From the NCBI GenBank assembly GCA_025716815.1, contig JAIXMN010000019.1, forward strand, positions 310,001-374,000: a stretch of 64,000 nucleotides of DNA, written 5' to 3'. The notes under the pieces are model-generated. The model was not told the origin of the DNA, did no database searches, and saw only the letters and a program-made list of their open reading frames with translations. Position numbers and translations under genes: made by a program. Each line of letters begins with the position of its first letter. The first letter of the stretch is position 1. This document shows, piece by piece, positions 24,744 to 35,149 of the stretch. The DNA comes from Dichotomocladium elegans. Taxonomy: Eukaryota; Mucoromycota; Mucoromycetes; Mucorales; Lichtheimiaceae.

Positions 24744-25958
24744 ATGCCACCACCCGATGAGGAAGCTATCGATGCTCAGCTAGAGACGCTTCAGCAGAAA
24801 ATAACGCTCACCCTACAAGCCATCGATCAGAACTTTGCACGATGCAATCAAATCTTGTCGGGCGAGATCCTCCCTGAGGTCGATCGCTTTTCTGACGCGA
24901 CCCGTAGCGTATACGAAGGCAATCAGGTAAAAAAAAAAAAAAAATGGCTAGCGCTGAATAGACATCATGTTTTGGGAGGAATCAAGGTTAAGAGTTAAGC
25001 TGACCATTACACAAAAAAAAAGATTTGGCTTCACTTTCTACATTCCTTCGAGCATAGCAGCGGCCACAAAAACAACAACAACAACAACAGTACGAGTCGT
25101 AGCAACGTTAATAATATCACGCATTCCCTCGGCTCAACCTCAATCGCAACCAACCGCCCACCCTTCCCGTCCGCCTGGCAACAAAGCACCGAATCGAGTC
25201 CTGGCCTGAGCAATATTCTCCATAGACCGCAGATCGCGCAGATCTCCTCCCTTCTGAGCGAGTCTTCTGCGTCGGCTATTCATCGCCTCTCGCCTCCGCG
25301 CACGATCCCGTTTGGTCTCTCACCAACACAGCTGCAAAAGACGCCTGCTCGCGAAGCAGCGCGTCTAATGATCGACGATTATCTCATTACAGCCAATGCA
25401 CGATCCACGCCCTCGACGCCATCGAGCTGGCGTCAGGGTGGTCAGAATGACTTTGAGCGTTTCGCCAGCCGGCGGCGCCAACGGTATCGGGAGATGGAAG
25501 CAGAGGACGAGCTGCCACGGATCGCTCGCACGATCCGCTCGCCCAACAGCCGGCGTCGTCGCCAGCCAGGGGAGCGGGAAGACGACACTGCCGCTGCTGC
25601 TGCCGATCCGCTCATCAGCACACCCACCGCCCAGCGCATCATCGAAGAAGGACAGGATCTCGTCATGTCCCCATCCGTCCAAAGTGAGGCCACAAGCATC
25701 GCCACCGCAGCCACGACCGAGGTGCAATTTAGTCTGCAGCACTTTCCAAAATCATTTCAGATCCCTCCGGGCTCCACAAAACTCACGCATGTCTACGGCG
25801 TCTTCCAAAGTCGGCCCGATACGATCCTGACCATGGCCCAGCTAGAAAGGATTGTACCGGACTATGACCGCGAGACGCTGGAACTGATGGTCAACCTGCT
25901 GACACGGAAAAAGTTCTTGAGAAAGAATGAGCAAGGATGGATGCTACGTACCCACTAA
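24744..25958 (+). CDS. ASK1: DASH/Dam1 complex subunit Ask1
   Basis: Two exons (24744-24926 and 25023-25958) give 372 residues. Ask1 is a subunit of the DASH/Dam1 ring that couples kinetochores to spindle microtubules, a fungal complex. The diagnostic N-terminal block is visible: ITLTLQAIDQNFARCNQI, then EILPEVDRF, and across the splice YEGNQIWLHFLHSFE (residues about 15-70). The middle is disordered with an Asn run. Ser/Thr-Pro sites (SPPRTIPF, LSPTQLQKTP) resemble those phosphorylated by Cdk and Mps1 in yeast, an inference. The last 70 residues (KLTHVYGVFQSRP...VNLLTRKKFLRKN) look like a winged-helix fold. Confidence 0.85.
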
Positions 25959-26266
25959 CTTCCCATAAACAAAAGAATACCCCTACCCCACCGCAATAAG
26001 CATCCCGCACGCGCACACACACACATACATACAGAAATTGTATGCTTAGCAAGGCCATCCCCCAGCCAGTCTGAAGGAAAGGAGACACAGCTGCCGTCGT
26101 AATAATAAAAGGAGGGTCATATTCCGCTCGCCATAAAGAGGCCTGTGTCCTGGTGACCAGTGTACTTACTGGTATAACATCGATTTTATTTGTTGATGAT
26201 TGGATGGATGTAGTGCTTACATTTGATTCACGCAATAAACCAGGAATTTAAAGCCTTCTGGGTGAC
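25959..26266. other. Convergent intergenic region
   Basis: Space of 308 bp between the stop codons of ASK1 (plus) and the unknown protein (minus). It contains a short CA repeat near 26011-26030 and nothing coding. Confidence 0.45.
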
Positions 26267-26534
26267 CTAGGCATCAGTAATTTCTTCCTTGCGATTTCTG
26301 AAGGGTTTTTCTGTTGACTGGTGATGTCGCTTCTTCAATCTACGCTTTTCTCGCAGAACCGTCTCAAATCCCTTGCAGAAGATTTCATATTGACAGAACA
26401 TACAGACATATTCCTCAGGATTAGCACTGCGGATCAAGAACAAATCCCCTGGGTTATGTAGTGTGTCAGGCACCGTTGTCAGCGAGGGTGGCGTGATTGC
26501 TGTTGTCATTGCTTTGTTTCCTGTTTCTCCTGCC

Positions 26535-26566
<32 letters not shown>

Positions 26567-28075
26567 CCTCTTTTTTGAGCGCTTTGAACGCATCTTTTTG
26601 TTGCCTTTTTGCGCGAGCATTGCGGATTTTTGATTGTCTTTCTCATCAGTAGCAGCAGGAGAAGAAGGAGAAGGAGCATCATCGATGCTATCATTATTGT
26701 CTTCCACCTCAGCGGGAGCGATAGCAGTAACATCAGATGCGGGAATTATACTGTCCTTGACGTCTTTCTTTCCAGTGCGAGCGTGAACAACGACGTCAGA
26801 TGCGGCAGTGATGCTATTCTTATCGTCTTCCTCTTTGGTGGGAGCGACAGCAATGGAAACGGAAGCGGCAGTGATGCCTTTCTTATCGACTTTTTCTTCA
26901 ACAACAGGAAGGGTATCGCTGGCTTTTTCGTTGGTATCCTTTGGGTGAGATGGTTCCGGTAAAGTTGGGACGTTAAAACGAAAGTTGAACGTGCCTGATG
27001 GAACGATCGGTGTGCGCATTCCTGCAGGAAATTGCCTCGTGTGCTTGTTGCTTTCTGGCTTTGATTGAGAGCGACCACTCGCTGCTTCTGATTTAGGTTC
27101 CGAGGCTGCCGTCTTAAGGCAGTTCCCTGTGGACCCAGAATCCGCAACAGAAGCCTCCCCATCCGTTAAGGCGGTAATTCTACGATTCCGTCGTAACGTA
27201 GGTAGCGGTAGAATCTTGCGTTCCTGAAGATGTTGGTTAGACTGCGAAGTGGATGGAGCACTGAGCTGCACATGGTCCTTGCAATGGCTGTCTTTGCTGC
27301 ATTCTGGGTCATGCTCGGTCGGAGTCTTGTGCAACCTGCGAATCGCATAAGGTTTTTTGACATGGTATGGATTGTTATCTGTGGATTGGCAAGATAACTC
27401 AAAGGTTGGATTCAGAGTAGGGAACTGACGTTTTTCACTGGAGGAATTGGTAGAACGGATATCCTTTGGGTCGCCAAACAGAGGCTGAGCCTGCATCTTT
27501 TTGACCAGCTCGAAGATCTTATCTTGGTTTTTGTCAGCAACATGGAAAGGAGCCACCGACTCAGGCTTTATCGCTGAGGGATCGTGCCTTTTAGGCCGAG
27601 ATGTGCATGGGGAATGGCGTTCTGGAGGTAGCAGTATTGCTGGTGGTAGGCAGTCACTACCCTTGGATAGCGGTGGATCACTCTTGACATGCTGTCTACC
27701 AAGTCTTGACCCTTAAGAATTATGGCATTTTATTTAGTAATGTGCTGCAATGAAACAGCGGGGGTAAAGTGCGACTGTACCTTGAGCTGGAGATACCTTC
27801 GTGCTCGGATACTCGCAGTTCATAAAAGGCGGCTGTGATGAATAGAAACATGGCGTGAGTAAAAGCCTGAAGCCCTCGCCTGATTCTTTCCCAACCTGCA
27901 AGAAGGCTGAACCACGCCACGGTCTTGATTTCGACAATGCCATGGGCCGGAAGACTGGGGAATTTACCTTAAAGGGGTCATCGTCTAATGATGCCCCGCC
28001 AATGTCAGGATCAGAAACACTGTCACTATTCTTGTCTTGCAACTTTCTTGAATCGGAAGAAGCTCGTTGACCCAT
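26267..28075 (-). CDS. Unknown, mostly disordered protein with C-terminal CxxC
   Basis: Three minus-strand exons (28075-27968, 27895-27781 and 27711-26267) give 555 residues with agreeing phases. I do not recognise the family. Most of the protein is low-complexity and charged, with repeats of the type ITAASxVxxxA plus acidic stretches (about residues 330-420), then a basic patch KKMRSKRSKKRG and a GA dipeptide run from a GC-rich minisatellite. The last 80 residues look folded: NPEEYVCMFCQYEIFCKGF followed by a basic helix (REKRRLKKRHH). The cysteine pattern could bind zinc. A nuclear role is possible from the basic patches but is only a guess. The start is the ATG of MGQRASSD, which opens the first exon. 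Extra 5' exons cannot be excluded. Confidence 0.6.
26533..26567 (-). repeat. GC-rich minisatellite encoding poly-(Gly-Ala)
   Basis: About six copies of the hexamer CTCCTG occur on the plus strand. On the coding (minus) strand they encode alternating Ala and Gly in the unknown disordered protein. Length variation between strains is likely. Confidence 0.8.
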
Positions 28076-28160
28076 GGCAAACGGAATTAGCCAGAAGTAA
28101 TTATACCTCAAGAACGGCAACGAGTGCAAGATAGATAGATAGGCAAAGCGAGAGGGGGAA

Positions 28161-28182
28161 AAGAGAGAGAGAGAGAGAGAGA
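28161..28182. repeat. (GA)n microsatellite
   Basis: About eleven GA units lie downstream of the pterin dehydratase stop, between it and the start of the disordered-protein gene. Confidence 0.85.
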
Positions 28183-28252
28183 AAAAATATAAAGTGCTTT
28201 TTTTATGCAGACAGAAGAAATCACCTCGATTGATTCTCGATAATGAGGCGCT

Positions 28253-28661
28253 CTACAAACTATCACAGAACTTGGCCAGCTCAATGTCCCGAACTGAAAG
28301 CCCTTGGCAGTCATGTGTCGATAACGTGACCTCAACGCGATTGTAAACCTATATGCCTCCGTACAAGTTATGATCGGGTTTACTTTTGTCATATCCATCC
28401 TGCTCTCACATTAAACCATTCAGGGTGGTGGTCCATCTTATCTGCCTTCAATGCAACGCGTGTCATGAACCCAAAAGCCTCGTTAAAATCCGTAAACTCG
28501 TATTTTTTCTGGATCGCGTCTCGGCCGTCTGTCACGGACCATCCATTAGATAACAAGGGCTGAAGGAGGCTCTGACGTTGCGCTTGAGAGAGAGTGGACA
28601 GCATAGCACGCTGAAAGTGGTGCAACATCCGCAGAGACCGAGTGGACGAGGGGGACAGCAT
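28253..28661 (-). CDS. Pterin-4-alpha-carbinolamine dehydratase
   Basis: Two minus-strand exons (28661-28410 and 28348-28253) give 115 residues, close to the family's usual length of about 100 plus an N-terminal extension. The enzyme dehydrates 4a-hydroxytetrahydrobiopterin to recycle the pterin cofactor. Signature residues are [23 protein letters not shown] and, across the splice, [17 protein letters not shown]...DIELAKFCD. The His-His-Pro and the later His are the active-site histidines of the family. The N-terminal 25 residues are Ser/Arg/Leu-rich and acid-free, so mitochondrial import is possible. An ATG at residue 20 is an alternative start that would remove it. Confidence 0.93.
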
Positions 28662-29179
28662 CGAAGAGTTCAAAGAAAAAAGAGTGGGGTTGAAAAAGTG
28701 AGGTCGTGGCTAGAATTGTGGGAAAATCGAAGCTAACTGGCCGTGACTATTTTGACTTTGGGTGCTCCGCTTCTCTTATTCCCTTTTTTTTTGCGCAAAG
28801 AGGTTCCACGAGAAAGTCTAACATGAGCATCAATATGACGTATTGGGTACGATTTTGTCATAAGCAGAAAAAGACATTCGTAGCATGATTCATAAGAGGA
28901 ACCATCAGTCAGCAGATATGCTCTACCTCGATCCTCGATGCTAATCCACACCGAGAACGCAAGGATAGTAAGCTATACAGCATTCGTTAACGCACGGTAC
29001 GACCATATCCTTTCGATCACATGTATTCATGCAAGATACGAGACAATACTCCTACGATAGACTGCGGTGCCATATAAATTTATTCTCATCGACACGCGGT
29101 GTTAATCTCATTGGCTGATGTATTTTTTTAGTAAGGAACGAAGTACACATCGGTGAAAAGTGGTCCGCTTGCTTTTATC
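28662..29179. other. Divergent promoter region, pterin dehydratase and SF3B5
   Basis: Both flanking genes read outward. A poly-T run lies near 28785-28791. No further coding sequence is recognised. Confidence 0.45.
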
Positions 29180-29647
29180 ATGGTACGTAAATCACTTTGC
29201 TAATGAGACAGCCTGATCTAAACACTAAATTGTAGGATCGCTTCAACATCAACAGTCAGATTGAACACTGTACGTATATATATAGTTTAACTGTCTGGTC
29301 TCCTTATTGATCTCGATTTAGTGCAATCAAAATACATTGGCACTGGCCATGCCGACACCATTAAGCAGTGAGTATTATAAGCCTTTTCCATTTATTAGTT
29401 TGTAGCTAATCCTCTGTAGTGAGTGGCTGTCAAACCAGCACAGAGATAGTTATGCTTCATACGCAGGTCATTATCCCCTTCTCAACTACTTCGCCATTGC
29501 TGAGAACGAATGCCACGCACGTGTGAAGTTCAATATCATGGAGGTAAGAAAAAAGCTTTACAGATGCTGTCCTGGCTGAAAAGGCTAACGTGACGTAAGA
29601 AAATGATACAACCTTGTGGTCCTCCTCCACCGCGGGAAGAGCACTGA
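29180..29647 (+). CDS. Splicing factor 3B subunit 5 (SF3b10)
   Basis: Five tiny exons (29180-29182, 29236-29269, 29322-29367, 29420-29543 and 29600-29647) give 84 residues, the family length. SF3B5/SF3b10 is a small core subunit of the SF3b complex in U2 snRNP that recognises the branch site. The spliced protein reads DRFNINSQIEHLQSKYIGT, GHADTIKHEWLSNQHRDS, GHYPLLNYFAIAENE and EKMIQPCGPPPP, all strongly conserved blocks. The first coding exon is the ATG codon alone, directly followed by a gtacgt donor. All phases agree. Because every exon is short the gene is invisible to simple ORF scans. Confidence 0.93.
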
Positions 29648-31183
29648 CAATCGGCCGTCTTTACGTAATCCACCCGCTTCTATTTGCTGTACTAGTTACC
29701 ATTGAACTCGCTATCATGTATAAAAAGTGAATTGAAGCATTCTCTCATTTATGACGATTGGCTACTGATGAAATGGCAGGAAAGCAGAGCAGATCCATGC
29801 AACATGAATGTATGGTTATGGACAAAGCGGCTATGTAGCTCTTTCGATGACAAAAGTTCTGCACTATAATTTGCTTATGCACCAAGTAGAATATAGCGAA
29901 TGAATTCCGTGGGGCTCTTGGAAAGGCGAAGTAACCAAGTATATAAGACGAACTGCATCTCGTATCAGATACAGCGAAGCTGGTCGAGTGTCCATACGAC
30001 CGGAGAAATGCGTCGCCAGGAAGATTTAGCACAATTTGACATCATCCGCTGAATACTTGGAAAACACTGAAATATGTATACCTGGTTTTCGTGTAAAACC
30101 TCTCCAGAGGAACCGATTTATGGATTGTTCTGCATACCTCTCCAATATCACATACCTAGCCCTAGACCCTTTAAACGGAAGCATAGAGTGTCCGAAAGAA
30201 GGGTCGTTTTTCCAATTGCCGAATTGGTAGAAGTTCAGCCGGTGGTTTTCAAAGAAATTTGGAGGCGCCGGGAGTTGTATTGTCTTAGTAGGACATGCCA
30301 TCATACGTTTTATTAGCCTGAAGGATTATTAATGAGACATCACGAGTTTGCGATTCTTCGCTGTGACCGTCCACCTTTGAATGACAGGGATTTCGTTCTT
30401 CCGCAAGCCATAATTGATTGCTATGTCAGACTTAGGGAATATCAACTTTTCTCTCGATAGTTCACGAGCTTCCAAAGGCATCTCCATGGCGAGCGAGGTC
30501 TTTTGAATGAGTCTCTCGAAAGCCAGGTCTTCGCCACCGTTGAATAAAATATGGAGAATAAGTCCCTCTCTGCTGCGACACCTGCAGGGGGTATCCATGG
30601 TCGTAGAAAGAGATGTGATGGCTTTCATATATGCTTCCATGTCAAAAATACTAATTTACGCTTTCGCCCACTATGCCCGTATGGGTCAATTTTCTCTATG
30701 AAAATGATCAGCATTTTACACGATATATTTAAAATCTAGATACAGTATCCCATGTCATGAACGTCATTAAGCTCGGTTTTACCATTAGACGATTCATATT
30801 CAGAAAGACCACCGAAAGTTTCCATTATAAAACTACCCCAGCGTCTACATCGCTGCAGTCACCCGTACCGTTCTCGTAGTCAGCAGAAGTAGCGAAGATG
30901 AAGCGTCACAAGGATAATCTTATATGCATACCTGTTATTGCTGAAAGCACCTAGCTATGCAAAGTTCTTGAGAGTATACTCCAATCACATTATTATCCGT
31001 GACATGTTGGCGATGGAAGAGCAAGGGGCTGTAGCTAGAGTCTCCAGGTGCAGAGGCACAGAGGAGCTACGTGATATTCGGCTTGATTTGGACACCAGGC
31101 ACGCAATGGTAGAGATGTGAGCAGGATACTTTTCAGTATATCCGCCGCTAATTACAGAAGCGGACGCTGAAGTCGCATTATGC
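29648..31183. other. Gene-poor stretch with weak frames
   Basis: No gene could be identified. On the minus strand 30640-30026 is open in one frame apart from two adjacent TAA codons near 30325-30330 (for example SREKLIFPKSDIAINYGLR, then NFYQFGNWKNDPSFGHSM). This could be an eroded gene of unknown family. The rest looks non-coding. Confidence 0.35.
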
Positions 31184-31340
31184 AAAATAAATTTCGTACA
31201 CGAAATTTAAAACAATGGCGTATAAATACGAGAAGAAGGAGGTATCAATAGGTAAAAAGATTTCGCATTCATGGATTAAATATGATAGTCAGCAGCAAAC
31301 TTTACTCCTTCCTCATACCCGTGAACTTATAACACACTGT

Positions 31341-31373
31341 TCTTCCAACGGAAGAGGGCTTACCCCTAAGGGC
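31341..31373 (-). ncRNA. Candidate guide-RNA scaffold hairpins, copy 2
   Basis: Counterpart of the hairpin pair at 2253-2285. On the plus strand it reads TCTTCC-AAC-GGAAGA (31341-31355) and ACCC-CTAA-GGGC (31362-31373). Both stems survive, the second with a G-U pair in the RNA sense. Position relative to the Fanzor stop is nearly the same in both copies. Confidence 0.4.
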
Positions 31374-31428
31374 TGTGGTTGTCCTGAGTGCGTCAACGAT
31401 AACTGGCGCAGAAAATGATCGGTTGGGT

Positions 31429-32310
31429 TCATGATCGTCTCGATCGGCCTGAGCGTGTACGTCCTGGTCTTCCTGGCCTTGTCCGCCGTGGTCTCACATT
31501 CTGCTGCTCTGACTCACGTGCGCTTGCCTTCCACGAGTTGCAAACGCTTATGCAGTACTTTCTCTCTGAAACTTCGCTAGGATGGTGTCATCTTCCCGAA
31601 GACCACAGAGGATATGATGCATGTTAAGAGGCGCCACCAGATCCCGATTCCATAGGCTTGGTTTAGGAACACCGTCTGCCATGCCTGCTGTACAGTCTTG
31701 GTTTGAACATATATTGAAACATCAATATATTAGAAAATTTTGGAAAAATATACACACTTTGATAGCCCTTCATATCGTAGCAGGCCATGGCAGAAGATGA
31801 CTGGATTGTTGAGTTGTTTATATGGGCGTGGATTAGGCACCCTTTGGAGGTAGCGAGAGACCCATTACCGCAGGTGAGATAGCACTTGCTGGTTTTGTAC
31901 TCGTCGATTAAATACATGTTGCGATTGTTCTTATTCAACAGTCTCCGAAAGCCTCCACCGCGGATAGGCTCATGGTATCTGGAATTTGGCGCAGACCAAT
32001 TTCCCATCACGAACACAGCCTTACTTCCAAACTTTGCGTTTATAGAGTCGAAAAGCTTTTCATGAGTTTGATGTTTCTTGTAGAATGCGGACAGGTGAAT
32101 TTTCGTAATAAAAATTGGGGGCTCGGGTGGTTCGTTGTGATTCCTGCGTAGGAAGACTTGAAAAGCGTAGAGACCTGGTTCTTGGCGGTGAGGTATCCCA
32201 CGTAGTCGAGTACGGAAAGAATACAAATTGGAACTGAGATAAGTGCTGTTCGACCAACACCGCCTCAGGCCACTCTACCTCGACTTGCTCTCTCAGCCTG
32301 CAGAAGCCAC
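31429..32310 (-). pseudogene. Fanzor-type RNA-guided nuclease, decayed copy 2
   Basis: This is a second relic of the same Fanzor family, minus strand. It begins abruptly at the RLREQVEVE motif (near 32300), equivalent to about 1377 in copy 1, so the N-terminal half and the RuvC-I block are missing. It continues through FYKKHQTHEKLFDSINAKFG, AVFVMGNWSAPN, the RuvC-II Glu in LIDEYKTSK, a degraded zinc-finger half (CYLTCGN) and the RuvC-III block WNRDLVAPLNMHHIL in another frame near 31650. The Arg/Pro-rich tail (RPGRPGRTRSGRSRR) ends at the stop at 31429. Frameshifts and missing parts make it inactive. Some sites are nearer the family consensus than in copy 1 (NWSAP, DEYKTSK). Confidence 0.78.
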
Positions 32311-32380
32311 TTCTATTGCTGCCGTCTGGCGACCTCAGAATTGGTGGCGTGCGACTTTGATTTTGGGAAATGCTGTATAC

Positions 32381-33460
32381 TTTATTTTCAAAATAAATGC
32401 CGTACAAAGCACAAAAAAATAACGCATAGGGCTGTATAAAAATGGCGTATCGATATTGGAAGCATTAAATAAAATCGTTAGTCAACAAAGAATATTGATC
32501 CTTCTCCAGATTCTTTAACTTACACCCCTCGCCCACAGGGTTAGCCAGGTATATACCGGCAATAACCGGGACGGAGGAACAGGAGGGGAACAACGGCAGA
32601 AGCAGAGGGACAAGCAACGCCTGAAGCAGGCAGCGACAGAAGCAGAGGAGCAGGCAGGTGGCCGGCAATGTCTTCGCGGGGCAAATCAGTCCGCACGGCA
32701 AAATAACCCCGGATGGACGAAAGGAGCAGCGTCAAAAAAAAGGGGAGGGCCATGCCCGAAGACAGCCAAATCACGGCCCCACCGGAGAGTCAGATGTTCG
32801 AGACTTTGAGGCCCTCAAATCTTTGAAACAGTTGCTCAATCAGCTGCTCTAGGGTAATGGTTGGATTCTCATCAACGCATTCTAAAATAACGCTCTTAGG
32901 CTCTTCATTGAGAATACGCGAACAACCTCTCGCGTTAGGTTTCTTAAAGATGCTGTCTGGTCCTTCTCGTACTGTAACGCCCATCGCTGGGCTTAACAAA
33001 CATGGATTCCTAGCAGCTGATGCACTCATGGCCTTCTCGAACATCAGTTTGAAAAACTGACCTTGTCTTGTTAGTGTACGCTGTGTAAATGGGTTTGATC
33101 GCTGAGTATTTCATCCGAATGTCTAGCATCATTTCGCTTGGGTATATACGTAGCAATAAGCTCAGAGTTATCTTTGCAAGGTATGCTACGCAGATTTTCG
33201 GTGTGAAACAACTGGATTGCAGAAAGTACATTTCCTCATCAACGACATGGCCTTGCCCATCGTGAAAAAAGAGATTGCCTCATTTTAGGATGTAAAGTGT
33301 ATAAAAAGAAAGCCTTTTTTGTGCGACATCTTTCCGTGTATGCATGCGCCATTCTACGCGTAAAGATTTCTGAGCTACTTGCGATTTTATTTTTACGACC
33401 TTGCGACTTCAGAACTGGCAGGGTGCGACTTTGATTTTGGAAAATAGTATATTGCACACA
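32381..33460 (-). mobile_element. Tc1/mariner-like transposon relic C
   Basis: Minus-strand relic. The left terminal block is at 33393-33455 (GACTTCAGAACTGGCAGGGT on the plus strand, matching 5540-5570 inverted). The N-terminal transposase remnant (FEKAMSASAARNPCLLSPAM, then NARGCSRILNEEPKSVI, then LEQLIEQLFQRFE) is at 32790-33044. The central catalytic region present in relic B is missing. A purine-rich stretch (32560-32660) matches the same place in relic B. The right end carries the near-palindrome TTTATTTTCAAAATAAA at 32381-32397, also at 35999-36015. Confidence 0.7.
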
Positions 33461-33954
33461 TTAAAGAGACGAATGATGACACATCCTGGTAACCTGGCTG
33501 GAGATGAGTGCAAGGAATATGGTATTCACAAGACGATGTTTTCTCACTGGCGATCGTCACAACCGACCACGTCGACTTTATCTTCCGATGCAAGCAAGAA
33601 TGCAGCGATTGGTTATTCGGTGAGAAGCCAGCATCTGCCCCGAGAAAAGAATGCCTTAAAAGATATGTGCAAAATACAGATAATGCGAAAGCAGATTTTG
33701 GCATATCGGGTGGAACAGTATTGAGGCATGTGATCACTCGTTGAAGTTTTATTAGATGTATGCCGGTACGATATATGCAGTGCAAAAGCCTAGCTTTATT
33801 CTATATTGGTATTTGATGTTATTTCCAAAGAATATTTCTACCGATGAATTACTCTGAGCTGATATACAGGATGTAAAAAAGAGAACGAAATGCTTAGTGA
33901 ATGAGCTTGATGTGTTGTTAAGCAGTTATATACCAACAAATGGGACGAATTCTG
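33461..33954. other. Flank of relic C, no gene recognised
   Basis: Two overlapping plus-strand frames (33401-33724 and 33508-33744) are open but show no family features. They may be eroded coding sequence or chance. Confidence 0.35.
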
Positions 33955-34329
33955 TTATACAGCATCTTCCTCCTCAAATTCGGTATCTTCTTCCTCAAAT
34001 TCGGCATCTTCTTCCTCAAATTCGGCATCTTCTTCCTCAAGCTCGGCATCTTCTTCCTCAAATTCGTCATCTTCTTCCTCAAATTCGTCATTTTCTTCCT
34101 CAAATTCGGCATCTTCTTCCTCAAGCTCGACGTCTTCTTCCTCAAACTCGACGTCTTCCTCTTCAGCTGCGGCGTCTTTCTCTACAAACACGGCTTCCTC
34201 CTCAACTATCTCTTGCTCTTCCGCTGCCATGGGTTCTTCCTCTAATCGTTGGATCTCGGAATGGGTTTCCTTCTTTTTGATCGAACGTGTTTTGGCAAAA
34301 GACATCTTCTTGGACTTGCGAACAACCAT
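33955..34329 (-). CDS. Putative acidic heptad-repeat protein
   Basis: A single minus-strand exon of 124 residues. A basic N-terminus (VRKSKKMSFAKTRSIKKKE) is followed by about ten tandem copies of the seven-residue unit AEFEEED with E/L and D/N variants, encoded by a 21-bp DNA tandem repeat. I do not recognise a family. Acidic repeats like this occur in chromatin-associated proteins, but this ORF could also be a by-product of a microsatellite-like expansion. The start is the ATG before VVRKSKK; a longer frame begins 14 codons earlier. It sits inside a transposon-rich region. Confidence 0.4.
   Translation of the reverse strand: MVVRKSKKMSFAKTRSIKKKETHSEIQRLEEEPMAAEEQEIVEEEAVFVEKDAAAEEEDVEFEEEDVELEEEDAEFEEENDEFEEEDDEFEEEDAELEEEDAEFEEEDAEFEEEDTEFEEEDAV
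33964..34160. repeat. 21-bp tandem repeat, about nine to ten units
   Basis: The unit is close to CTTCTTCCTCAAATTCGGCAT (21 bp) with point changes between copies. Units are contiguous without spacers, so this is a coding minisatellite and not a CRISPR-like array. Confidence 0.85.
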
Positions 34330-35149
34330 TATATCAATATGGGAAAAAAAGAGGTGAGAGGTAGATAGCATGCTTCCTTTATGAAAGAGGCGCCTTTTTA
34401 TTTTACAAAGAAGATTACAGTCTGACAGTCTCTCAACGAATGTTGCTTTCTTCTTTTAGGAGAACTCAAGAAAGATGCTTTTTCTGGTATATGTACGGAT
34501 CTCTTCCGTGGTACATTTTCTATGCGCATGTGCTGGGCTAAGTAGCCGGTCCTTCAGCAGCGCTTATGCATTCATTCCCCTTTTTTACGTGTCTTCTTTG
34601 ATTTGAGCAGCCGCCCCAGTCGACTAATTACGGTTAATGTACACAAACGCCACATCGTTAATAGGAAACTGCAATACAGATACCCATTGCCGAGCCACCA
34701 GGTTCCAGTCGAACCTCCTCATGCATCCTTCCGCTGCGCATGTTGCTAAGACATCTGGTGCTACTTTTGAATGGTTGGTGGCCTATTCTACCATGTGAAG
34801 TCCTAAGCCATGTCTCCGAAATAACTCACGTTCGTCTAAGATCGCCACCTAACATGCCCCTATCCCAAATGCTACTTGTTCAGAATCTGCAAAGTCTCAA
34901 GACGCTATGGCTACAGCATCATTGAAAAACGGAATCAAAGTTGTTCATGGTCAAAGTAGGACCAGTGCTTCTACCAGACCACTTGACAGAGCACTGGGTA
35001 CTCATACCGCGGTTCTAAGGGCCTGCGGTTCCACCTGTCTTGCCGTATCCCAAGTTCGTTAATAGACACTGGCTGGTTGCCCATGTCTTCAGCAACCTCC
35101 GAGATCCCATTCCCCGCATTTCCCACCATCCTAATCTCAGTCTACACCA
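34330..35149. other. Gene-poor stretch
   Basis: No recognisable gene. A 61-codon plus frame at 34740-34925 (NLQSLKTLWLQH) hints at a leucine-rich-repeat fragment but is too short to call. Confidence 0.35.

Larger units (their letters stand above)
31184..32370 (-). mobile_element. Fanzor-carrying transposon relic 2, internally deleted
   Basis: The right end (31184-31200) shares CGAAATTTATTTTG with relic 1 and with the mariner relics. The left end (about 32330-32370) is a Tc1/mariner-type terminal block (CCCAAAATCAAAGTCGCACG on the minus strand) also seen at 5530 and 33440. It joins directly to mid-gene Fanzor sequence, so about 900 bp of the gene has been deleted. Its outer edge abuts the right end of mariner relic C. 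Confidence 0.65.

Noticed and set aside
33964..34160. Regularly repeated 21-mers that could suggest a CRISPR-like array
   Set aside because: Units are contiguous with no unique spacers and encode a protein heptad, so this is a coding minisatellite.
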